From positions 1 to 8,594 of the forward strand of contig JAUXNL010000456.1 in NCBI GenBank assembly GCA_030684415.1: a DNA stretch of 8,594 nt, read 5' to 3'. This DNA is from Moraxellaceae bacterium. Its GTDB lineage: Bacteria; Pseudomonadota; Gammaproteobacteria; Pseudomonadales; Moraxellaceae. Shown piece after piece: positions 1 to 5,398 of this stretch; the stretch's first letter is position 1, and each line of letters opens with the position of its first letter. The position numbers and the translations under genes are program-made. The notes under the pieces were generated by a model. The model saw only the letters and a list, made by a program, of their open reading frames with translations, did not search any database and was not told where the DNA came from.

Positions 1-1063
1 CAAAGGCGGCGAGTGTTCCCGCACCTTGCGCACTCAGTGACATGTTCATCCACTCCGGCGAAATGAGCTGCATGCCATCCCATTTACCGTTTTGCAGCAT
101 CAGCATGCCGAGCTTAGCAAGATCGCGGCTGCGGATATGGAGAAAGCCGCCACCAAACGTGTACGCCGGCGTCGGCACGCCAGGCCAAAATATATTTTCC
201 TGCTCGATACCCAATGTATTGAAGAGGTTCTGCTGCGCATATTCGCGCACGCTCTGACCCGTCATCTTGGTAAAAAATGCTGCCGCCAGATAGGTATCGT
301 AAGTGCTGTAGTTCCAGGTCGTTCCCGGGGCATAGGCACTGCTCTGTTGCAGGATGGCGCACAGCAATGGATTAGGTGATCCCGTGCAAGTGACATCACT
401 AAAGGCGACATTTATCGGACTCTTATTTTCATCATCCAACCAGGCATTTTCATTCCAGGCAAGGCCGGAGCGCATCTGCAACGCGTGCATCGGCGTGATG
501 TCAAGCCGCGGATCGCTGACGGACATAGCGCCCGTTTCGGTCGCCGAAAAGGTATCGCCTGCCGTGACATCGAGGCGAGTGATATCACCACGCGTCCACG
601 CCACGCCGAATGTCATCGACGTCACACTTTTGCTGATGGAATAAACATGATGCTTTTTGTCCCGAAGCTGATTGATGCGCTCAGCCTCCTGAGCCTCATC
701 CTCCAGCGGCGGCGTGCCATCGAAATAGCTTTCATGCAGCAAGTAGCCGTCCTTGATCACGAGCATACTGGTGTAATACGGCAAATCGGCCTGTGCATCG
801 GCGGCCAGTGAATCGAACGCATCGGCCGGAAAGCCGTGCAGCTCGGGCGCCGCTTCTTCCCACCCGGCGGTTGGCCAGTACTCGGGCGCCGCGACGGCGA
901 TGGCCAGATCAGCATCAACCACCGAATCAACCACTGCCTCAGTGGATGTTGTCACCGGCTTATCGTCATCCCACCAGCAACTGGTGAGCGACAGCAGGGA
1001 TGCAAGCAGCAGGACACGCACCGCGGGAGCGCGCAAGGAAAGTGCAGGATGCAAAAGCGGCAT
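1..1063 (-). CDS. Beta-lactamase family serine hydrolase lipoprotein (C-terminus cut off)
   Basis: Partial gene reading off the left edge; 354 codons are visible. The start ATG (1063-1061) is followed by a hydrophobic stretch ending in the lipobox LTSC, Cys29 being the predicted lipidated residue, so the protein is probably anchored in a membrane facing the periplasm. A poorly conserved linker (about 30-75) precedes the serine hydrolase fold. The nucleophile motif SxxK is seen as SISK at 142-145. The segment ITPMHALQMRSGLAW (189-203) and the glycine-rich GGGFLHIRSRDLAKLG (304-319) are typical of COG1680 esterases and 6-aminohexanoate-dimer hydrolase-like proteins. The second catalytic Tyr is probably Y252 in YST, where class C beta-lactamases have YxN. 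The third (KTG/HxG) motif would lie beyond the edge. The substrate is unknown; an esterase or amidase is likelier than a true beta-lactamase. It is divergent from the gene at 1641. Confidence 0.9.
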   Translation of the reverse strand, partial: MPLLHPALSLRAPAVRVLLLASLLSLTSCWWDDDKPVTTSTEAVVDSVVDADLAIAVAAPEYWPTAGWEEAAPELHGFPADAFDSLAADAQADLPYYTSMLVIKDGYLLHESYFDGTPPLEDEAQEAERINQLRDKKHHVYSISKSVTSMTFGVAWTRGDITRLDVTAGDTFSATETGAMSVSDPRLDITPMHALQMRSGLAWNENAWLDDENKSPINVAFSDVTCTGSPNPLLCAILQQSSAYAPGTTWNYSTYDTYLAAAFFTKMTGQSVREYAQQNLFNTLGIEQENIFWPGVPTPAYTFGGGFLHIRSRDLAKLGMLMLQNGKWDGMQLISPEWMNMSLSAQGAGTLAAF

Positions 1064-1640
1064 GAAGGTCACCGGTTCTTTTTATTGTGAATGTGCAAGC
1101 CAGCTATTGGCCGGACGTGACAACCTTCCGGCGAGTGTCGCCAACACATGTCACCGCGTCCATGTTGATCATCGCGAGGGTGATACGCCGGTCACAGAAC
1201 ATCGCCCCGCCCATCAGATTTCGTCATTTTCAGCCACACCACGAAACCCACTAGTAGTGGCGCTTGCCAGAGAAGCCTTATGAGCATCGCGCAGCACAGA
1301 CAGCAACCGTCGGCATGAGGCTAACCCGCCGCATGAGACAAAGCCGGGCACCTCCGTGCATTCGCGCGAAAGCCTTAAACACATAGGGAAGCTCCCAGCC
1401 GAAGCTCTTGCCTTTAATGCACCGCCCCTTCGATGACTCATACAAGACCCTGCGGGATGAGCTCAGGGCAAACATCGCCACTCGGCGTCGCCTCCGGGCA
1501 GCCCGGCCCGCGATCCAACCCAAACCCTGTGACATCGGGCTGATGTGCTTGCCACGCGGCGCGGGCAACGCGTTATTCTTGCGCCATGCCTGCGCCGCGT
1601 GAACACGTGGCAGACGCCCGCCAACCAGAGAGTCCCTCCG
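1064..1640. other. Intergenic region between divergent genes
   Basis: 577 bases with no reading frame I would defend on either strand. It should hold the promoters of the leftward lipoprotein gene and the rightward 1641 gene, but I see no clear -35/-10 pair. It contains a perfect 13-base palindrome (1248-1260). It also contains a leftward open frame whose translation includes GWELPYVFKAFARMHGG (about 1353-1409); that frame runs antisense through the next gene and lacks a credible start. Composition here is uneven and unlike coding DNA. Confidence 0.6.
1248..1260. repeat. Perfect 13-base palindrome in the intergenic region
   Basis: CCACTA-G-TAGTGG, arms of six with one central base. It lies 185 bases upstream of the leftward lipoprotein start and 380 bases upstream of the rightward gene. 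It could be a regulator-binding site, but a palindrome of this size can also arise by chance, and no neighbouring promoter is evident. Confidence 0.3.
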
Positions 1641-2066
1641 ATGAAGCTCGCCCTGATCGCCGCCTTGTTGTTTTTGCCGCTGTTGTCGCAGGCCAAAGAT
1701 GACTCCAGCGAAGCCGACACCTTTATCGAGTGCGCCAATCTCTATTCGCTGTATTTGCGCAACGTGGCGGAAAAGGTCTCCGAGGCCGAAAGAGAGAACC
1801 TGATGATTGATATCGGCGTGGCCAGCACGCTGGGAAAGTTGCTCTCGAGTGAGACTTATCTGGCGCGTCAGGCCAACATCTTGCTGCATGAGGAGTATGC
1901 GAAGCAGGAAACGGCGGCAGCTACGGAGAGCATCGATCTCTACACCACTCTTTTCATGCTCCGGCTGGAGCGCTGCAAGACGCAGATTGCGAACGGCGCG
2001 ACCCGCTATCAGCGCGAGCTTGCCGAACTGGTGGCCAAACAACAGCGCCAATCAACCGAGCCCTGA
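1641..2066 (+). CDS. Small secreted protein of unknown function with two cysteines
   Basis: 141 residues; I do not recognise the family. The first 18 residues form a classical signal peptide: MKLALIAALLFLPLLSQA, with a good cleavage site after the SQA triplet and mature KDDSSE. I chose this ATG because the signal peptide begins there; the frame stays open upstream to 1545 but that part is not protein-like. The mature part (about 123 residues) is highly charged and looks almost all helical. It has exactly two cysteines, C31 and C112, near its two ends, which could form a disulfide in the periplasm. The C-terminus is Gln/Lys-rich (VAKQQRQSTEP). No lipobox and no membrane segment are seen after the signal. 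The Shine-Dalgarno sequence is weak (AGAGAG at 1628-1633). Only 28 bases separate it from the SGNH hydrolase gene, so the two are probably co-transcribed. Confidence 0.8.
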   Translation: MKLALIAALLFLPLLSQAKDDSSEADTFIECANLYSLYLRNVAEKVSEAERENLMIDIGVASTLGKLLSSETYLARQANILLHEEYAKQETAAATESIDLYTTLFMLRLERCKTQIANGATRYQRELAELVAKQQRQSTEP

Positions 2067-2094
2067 CGCCACACATCTTCACCACGGGAACCCG

Positions 2095-2802
2095 ATGGCC
2101 TATCCCTTTGTCACCCTGATCCTGGCGCCGCTGCTGTTGTGGCAGGGCCGGCAGGTACGCCGGATTACGCCGCGCCTGCCGGAAGCCGCGGGCGAACGCG
2201 ACGGCAGGGCCGGCAATGGCACGCCTTTGCGTTTGCTGATTGCGGGCGATTCAGCCGCTGCCGGCGTGGGCGCCCAGCACCAGCACGAAGCCCTGAGCGG
2301 GCAACTCACCGCCGCTCTCGCCGGCCGCTACACGGTGCACTGGCAACTTGTCGCCACCACCGGACACACGCTCACGGATGTCATGCAGACACTGGAGCAA
2401 ATGCCGGCAGCGGCATTCGATGTGGTGGTGACGTCAATTGGCGTGAATGACGCCACCGCCGGCACAGGGCTCTCGCCCTGGATCACGCGGCACTCACGCC
2501 TGCTCTGCTTGCTGCAAGAAAAGTTCGGGGCGCAGCATGTCGTCTTGTCGGCAGTGCCGCCCATGCAGCATTTTCCGGCACTGCCGCAACCGTTGCGCTG
2601 GTATATGGGCTGGCGCGCCCGCCGACTGAACGCGGCACTTGCTGCGTTTGCCGCGCGCAACAGCAACGTCACGCTGGTTCAGGCGGAGTTTCCGCTCGAC
2701 GCTGAGTTCATTGCTTCCGACGGCTTTCATCCCGCGCCAGCGGCGTATGCCCTATGGGCGGCGCAACTGGCAAAAGCGATTGAGCAAAACCGGGCTCACT
2801 AA
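2095..2802 (+). CDS. SGNH/GDSL-type hydrolase, N-terminally membrane-anchored
   Basis: 235 residues, a normal size for a single-domain SGNH esterase/lipase. Block I is IAGDSAAAGVG (49-59) with nucleophile S53. A glycine in TTGHT (88-92) fits block II. Block III is GVND (116-119), which supplies the oxyanion Asn118. Block V is SDGFHP (208-213), giving the catalytic pair D209 and H212. All four hallmark blocks are in order, so the enzyme should be active, cleaving an ester or acyl group; the substrate cannot be told. Residues 1-16 are hydrophobic and followed by a basic stretch (RQVRR), more like an uncleaved signal anchor than a cleaved signal. The start ATG has GGGA at 2086-2089 as ribosome site. 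It follows the small secreted protein gene by 28 bases. Its TAA stop lies inside the left end of the repeat element at 2799. Confidence 0.93.
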   Translation: MAYPFVTLILAPLLLWQGRQVRRITPRLPEAAGERDGRAGNGTPLRLLIAGDSAAAGVGAQHQHEALSGQLTAALAGRYTVHWQLVATTGHTLTDVMQTLEQMPAAAFDVVVTSIGVNDATAGTGLSPWITRHSRLLCLLQEKFGAQHVVLSAVPPMQHFPALPQPLRWYMGWRARRLNAALAAFAARNSNVTLVQAEFPLDAEFIASDGFHPAPAAYALWAAQLAKAIEQNRAH

Positions 2803-2967
2803 CAGCTTGCTGAAAAACGCCCATCCGGGCTTTTTCAGCCCACGATTCCGGCACATGTCCGGAATCGCTCTACGCTGAATCCATCACTCAAGGGTGATGG
2901 ATTCGCGACCCGGACATCCTTGGCCAGGAAGCTGCTTACTGAAATGCATTTTTCAGCAAGCAGCTAA
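2799..2967 (+). mobile_element. Interspersed inverted-repeat element, copy 1 (about 169 bp)
   Basis: Non-coding element with inverted ends: TAACAGCTTGCTGAAAAA on the left (2800-2817) and TTTTTCAGCAAGCAGCTAA on the right (2949-2967). Its reverse complement matches 7058-7226 along its whole length; by eye about 80 percent of the core positions agree. It folds as four consecutive hairpins: 2809-2839 (GCTGAAAAA/TTTTTCAGC with a GCCC/GGGC extension), 2843-2867 (CGATTCCGG/CCGGAATCG), 2877-2904 (perfect 11-bp arms GAATCCATCAC/GTGATGGATTC) and 2930-2965 (15-bp arms, one mismatch). It carries no gene. It sits between convergent genes and could act as a two-way terminator. A MITE-like origin is inference; I see no clear target duplication. 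Confidence 0.75.
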
Positions 2968-2976
2968 ATCCCGTCA

Positions 2977-3438
2977 TCAGGTGCGAACGCGCAGTGTCAG
3001 TCCCTTGAGGAAATTGCGCAGGAACTGGTCGCCGCAGGGACGGTAATTTTTCTGGCCTTCTTTTCGGAAGAAGGAGCTGAGTTCAGGCTTGCCGACCTTG
3101 AAACCCGCGCCTTCAAAAATGGCGAACATGTCGTCTTCTTTCAGATTGAACGCAACACGCAGCTTTTTCAGCACGATGTTGTTGGTCATCGGCAGTTCCA
3201 GCGGCTGCGGCGGACGCGAGTCATCACGCCCGCGCTTGTGCATGACCAGTCCGTTCAGGAAATGCCCGAGGACTTCATCCGGACACTCGCGATAGCCCTC
3301 CTCTTCGTCTTTCTTCAGGAACGCGGCCATGGCACCGGCCTGCACCGCAAAATCCGTGAGCGCGATGATCTCCACCATCTTTTCTTCGTTGATGTTGAGC
3401 ATGTAGCGCACGCTGCGCAGGACATCGTTGTTGATCAC
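2977..3438 (-). CDS. yehS: YehS family protein (DUF1456)
   Basis: 153 residues against 156 in E. coli YehS, as I remember that sequence. Two similar DUF1456 repeats are visible. The first starts NNDVLRSVRYML and ends CPDEVLGHFLNGLVMHKRGRDD. The second starts NNIVLKKLRVAFNLKEDD (after about residue 80) and ends CGDQFLRNFLKGL. The spacing and the paired CPD/CGD motifs match the family closely. I chose the GTG at 3438-3436 because it puts the N-terminus where the family begins (VINNDVLRS) and has a good ribosome site AGAGG seven bases upstream. The longer frame from ATG 3708 overlaps the next gene and its extra residues are not protein-like. The biochemical function is unknown; a cytoplasmic location is expected. 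A tiny open frame ends at the GTGA overlap with this start. The gene converges on the SGNH hydrolase gene with a repeat element between. Confidence 0.94.
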   Translation of the reverse strand: MINNDVLRSVRYMLNINEEKMVEIIALTDFAVQAGAMAAFLKKDEEEGYRECPDEVLGHFLNGLVMHKRGRDDSRPPQPLELPMTNNIVLKKLRVAFNLKEDDMFAIFEGAGFKVGKPELSSFFRKEGQKNYRPCGDQFLRNFLKGLTLRVRT

Positions 3439-3575
3439 GTCAGAACCTCTGGAGGCCAAGCAAAAGGCGGCGGCGCCTGTGCTGGCCCGCCAAAGGGCGG
3501 CAGTATTGCGGGATACAGCAAGCAGCGCAACGCGCCAACGACCATTCCTGCCAAGAGTAGGCGGCACGGCCGCAT
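3435..3575 (-). CDS. Possible 46-residue hydrophobic small protein overlapping yehS start
   Basis: An ATG frame of 46 residues, MRPCRLLLAGMVVGALRC followed by a hydrophobic stretch and a proline-rich tail ending FAWPPEVLT. Residues 6-27 could form one membrane segment. Its TGA overlaps the GTG start of yehS as GTGA, the usual arrangement for translational coupling. Against it: no good Shine-Dalgarno is seen before the ATG, the AGAGG that lies inside its last codons already serves yehS, and GC-rich DNA gives hydrophobic frames by chance. I rate it as a candidate only. Confidence 0.2.
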   Translation of the reverse strand: MRPCRLLLAGMVVGALRCLLYPAILPPFGGPAQAPPPFAWPPEVLT

Positions 3576-3626
3576 GAAGACCCGCCAGCAGCGCAGGGCA
3601 CGGCGCAGGCACAACTGGCCGGATGC

Positions 3627-3656
3627 AAAACCGGGGCGACACGGAGGCCGCCCCGG
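3627..3656 (-). terminator. Intrinsic terminator of the alpha/beta hydrolase gene
   Basis: Read leftward, the stem CCGGGGCG (3656-3649) pairs perfectly with CGCCCCGG (3638-3631) around a 10-base loop and is followed by TTTT (3630-3627). It begins seven bases after the stop codon at 3663, so it should end the hydrolase transcript and leave yehS on its own promoter within the 224-base gap. The T-run is short, so termination may be partial. Confidence 0.7.
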
Positions 3657-3662
3657 CCCCTC

Positions 3663-4487
3663 TCACTTCATGAACTGCAAGGCGTAATCCAGTGCCGGCA
3701 CCGCCCATTTCGCGTCCTGCGGCAGGGTGTGCGGCATGCCCGGCTTGGGCGGGCCGGGAAAGCGCACGTCCATCTTGCTGGTGCGCTCGATGCCGAGCTT
3801 GTAGCCCAGCGCGCTGTCGATGCCCACCACTGCATCATTTTCGTGATGCCAAGTATTGGCGATGGTATTGGTCATGCCGAAGAAGAAGTACTTGTTGCGC
3901 TGCGCACGGTCGGTCGGGTGATTGTTCAGCGTGGCCAGATCAATGCTCAGTGGGTGCATGGACTGCGAACCCGCGGATGGCGTCGGAATCCACGGCAGGA
4001 TGCCCTGGTGCGGCGTGCAGATCGTGATCAGCTGACTGAACGGCATGCCATCTGCAATCAGCTGCCGCGCCACGAGGCCGCCCATGCTGTAGGCGATGAT
4101 GATGGTCTGCGACAAATCATATTCATGCTCCCAACCCTTCATGTCGTGGCGCACCTGTATGGCGGCGTGACGGAAGCTGATCTGCGTCTGGTAGTTCGGT
4201 GACCAGTACATCCAGCCCTTTGCGCGCGCCGAGACATAGTCGCTGAGCGACGCCACTTCCTTGGAGTTGGGGTTGAACACCTGGAAGGGATTGGGGTTGT
4301 GCCCGTGCAAGACCATGCACATGCGCTTTTTACCTTGGGCGGTAAAGGCGGCCTCTTCGTCTCCGGTCAGACGTGGCCCGAGCAGATTGTCCTGCTGGCG
4401 GCTGGCGGGCTCGAACAAGCCCTCGGTATCGTTGAAGTCTTCGGTGGTCTCCGCCTGAAATACCGGGTATCCGTTGTCGTTACTCAT
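3663..4487 (-). CDS. Cytoplasmic alpha/beta hydrolase (lipase/esterase-like) with AxSxG elbow
   Basis: 274 residues. The alpha/beta hydrolase signs appear in order: oxyanion-type HGHNP (61-65) after a beta strand (MCMVL), nucleophile elbow IIAYSMGGLVAR (130-141) with S134, acid candidate D218 in ENDAVVG, and a C-terminal His candidate H253 in GMPHTLP. The elbow reads A-Y-S-M-G, with Ala replacing the first Gly of GxSxG as in Bacillus LipA-type lipases (AHSMG). LITICTPHQG (153-162) is the strand and loop usually seen after the elbow in lipases and PGAP1-like hydrolases. No signal peptide or membrane segment is seen, so it is probably cytoplasmic. The acidic first 50 residues look disordered. 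I chose the ATG at 4487 because AGGGAGAAG lies just upstream; the frame is open to 4532 but lacks such a site. Substrate unknown. A terminator follows directly. Confidence 0.85.
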   Translation of the reverse strand: MSNDNGYPVFQAETTEDFNDTEGLFEPASRQQDNLLGPRLTGDEEAAFTAQGKKRMCMVLHGHNPNPFQVFNPNSKEVASLSDYVSARAKGWMYWSPNYQTQISFRHAAIQVRHDMKGWEHEYDLSQTIIIAYSMGGLVARQLIADGMPFSQLITICTPHQGILPWIPTPSAGSQSMHPLSIDLATLNNHPTDRAQRNKYFFFGMTNTIANTWHHENDAVVGIDSALGYKLGIERTSKMDVRFPGPPKPGMPHTLPQDAKWAVPALDYALQFMK

Positions 4488-4545
4488 GCTTCTTCTCCCT
4501 GAAGAAAACGCAGCAGAATGCTGCTCGGCCATTCAAGGGGATAGC

Positions 4546-4590
4546 GGCGCCAGCGTCTCCCCCCCGAAAGCGGGGTCTGGCGCTGTTTTT
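4546..4590 (+). terminator. GC-rich hairpin followed by TTTTT
   Basis: GCGCCAG (4547-4553) pairs with CTGGCGC (4577-4583). Inside, a C-run pairs with GGGG, leaving an uneven bulge, and TTTTT follows at 4586-4590. Read rightward it looks like an intrinsic terminator, yet no rightward gene lies upstream. It may block antisense transcription into the region, or on the other strand be a structured leader of the hydrolase transcript. Confidence 0.35.
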
Positions 4591-4843
4591 CAGGCGGAAT
4601 CTGAAAGTCTCCTGACGCACATCCCATCGATGACCCAGTGCAATTCCTTGGTGGGAAAGGTTGACTTGTCAGGGGTATTTGCCAAGAAGGCCTGAATGGC
4701 TGACTCGTTCCAGACAAGGCATGGCGCGGTCTTTTTCAGCGATCTTCATTTATATGAATACGGGCTGATGTTTTATGAGCCCGGGGTCGCGCCAGATCAG
4801 GGGGCGCGGTTCACACCCTGCAGCAGCGCCATCAAGGCGCTCC

Positions 4844-4894
4844 TTAACCGCTTGCTGAAAGCCGCCCATCCCGGGCTTTTCAGCAAGCGGTTAA
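4844..4894. repeat. Solo hairpin of the inverted-repeat element family
   Basis: Perfect 17-base arms TTAACCGCTTGCTGAAA (4844-4860) and TTTCAGCAAGCGGTTAA (4878-4894) around a 17-base loop. The loop contains CGCCCATCCCGGGC, nearly identical to the left hairpin interior of copy 1 (CGCCCATCCGGGC). It therefore looks like a minimal or internally deleted relative of the 169-bp element, with the core missing. It may also stop transcription in both directions. Confidence 0.7.
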
Positions 4895-4915
4895 AACTCC
4901 ACGCGCCCAGAGCCT

Positions 4916-4948
4916 ATTCAACCGGGATTCAACCGGGATTCACCCGGG
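4916..4948 (+). repeat. Three tandem copies of an 11-base unit
   Basis: ATTCAACCGGG at 4916-4926 and 4927-4937, then ATTCACCCGGG at 4938-4948 with one change. The 11-base period is close to one helical turn, so the copies face the same side of the DNA. It lies 20 bases right of the solo hairpin. It could be a slippage product or a clustered binding site; nothing else supports either. Confidence 0.6.
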
Positions 4949-5196
4949 CCTCCAAAGAGCATGCTCACCAGTACCGAAGACCTCGACCACAAGAGTGACA
5001 AGGCTCTACTGTGCTGGACGAAGGACTCAGCCCGAGTGGCGCCGAGTTTTCAGTGGCGGACTGCTCAGAGGCTCAGCCCAGAGACTCACTCAAAACAGCC
5101 GGCCCTCGTGCACGCCCCCGCCAACCGCTGCCAGCCGCTTCGTCGAGAAGCCCCTCTTCGCACTCGAAAACAGCCGCTCCACATCTGACATCAAAC

Positions 5197-5209
5197 ATTG
5201 TCAGACAAT
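5197..5209. promoter_or_regulatory. Putative operator 1 upstream of almA (GntR/FadR-type match)
   Basis: Perfect 13-base palindrome ATTGTC-A-GACAAT. Its central 11 bases, TTGTCAGACAA, fit the published FadR-subfamily consensus TNGTNNNACNA. Its TGTCAGA half also pairs with TCTGACA at 5184-5190 in a wider dyad with an 8-base spacer. It lies about 190 bases before the almA start in the most AT-rich part of the gap, where the promoter is expected. No regulator gene is in the window. Confidence 0.45.
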
Positions 5210-5219
5210 TTTTCCCTTT

Positions 5220-5230
5220 TTGTTCAACAA
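5220..5230. promoter_or_regulatory. Putative operator 2 upstream of almA, overlapping a weak promoter
   Basis: Perfect 11-base palindrome TTGTT-C-AACAA, again fitting TNGTNNNACNA. Its centre (5225) is 22 bases from the centre of operator 1 (5203), about two helical turns, so two dimers could bind on one face. A weak -10 candidate TACAAA (5233-5238) lies just downstream; the -35 position would be T-rich (about 5210-5215) between the two sites. Binding here would be expected to repress. The promoter call is weak. Confidence 0.4.
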
Positions 5231-5242
5231 CATACAAAGATT

Positions 5243-5273
5243 GGCCCCGGATGACTGGAAATTGGCCGGGGCC
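5243..5273 (+). other. Hairpin in the almA leader
   Basis: Perfect 8-base GC-only arms GGCCCCGG (5243-5250) and CCGGGGCC (5266-5273) around a 15-base loop. It lies just after the presumed promoter and 125 bases before the almA start, so it would form at the very 5' end of the message. It has no T-run, so a terminator is unlikely; a transcript-stabilising or attenuating structure is possible. Confidence 0.5.
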
Positions 5274-5398
5274 ACCACTCCCGACCCGACAGTCCTCCTC
5301 TAGCATTGGTCTGGCAGGGCTACCGGGGGGTGGCTGCGTTCACGGGCCTGTTCTTTTCCCCCTTCCCTGCCCCTCCGACAAACGAGCTGGATTCCGTT

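Larger units (their letters stand above)
4488..5398. other. Long intergenic region between divergent hydrolase and almA
   Basis: 911 bases with no gene I can support. From left to right it holds a small hairpin (4510-4524) in the hydrolase leader, a GC-rich hairpin with a T-run (4546-4590), and an open leftward frame of 51 codons with no start codon (4593-4745, ending NESAIQAFLANTPDKSTFPT... and stop at 4592). Next come the solo repeat hairpin (4844-4894), a 3 x 11 tandem repeat (4916-4948) and the presumed almA control region (about 5184-5273). The stretch 4949-5180 shows no structure I recognise. The size and the broken frame suggest that a gene may have decayed here. Confidence 0.6.

Noticed and set aside
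1278..2051. A 257-codon leftward open frame
   Set aside because: It runs antisense across the secreted-protein gene at 1641, which has a clean signal peptide. The leftward translation shows no domain and no ribosome site at its start.
4546..4590. Integron attC-like site
   Set aside because: The imperfect GC-rich inverted repeat recalls attC in outline, but I cannot place the core sites (GTTRRRY/RYYYAAC) and no integrase or cassette is near. A hairpin with a T-run explains it better.
4696..4998. Rightward 100-codon frame MADSFQTRHGAVFFSD...
   Set aside because: The first 40 residues look plausible, but the frame runs through the solo hairpin and the tandem repeat, and no ribosome site precedes the ATG.
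5306..5398. N-terminal extension of almA from a TTG codon
   Set aside because: The extra 31 residues are not like any AlmA N-terminus. ATG 5399 has a ribosome site and starts directly before the FAD-binding fold.
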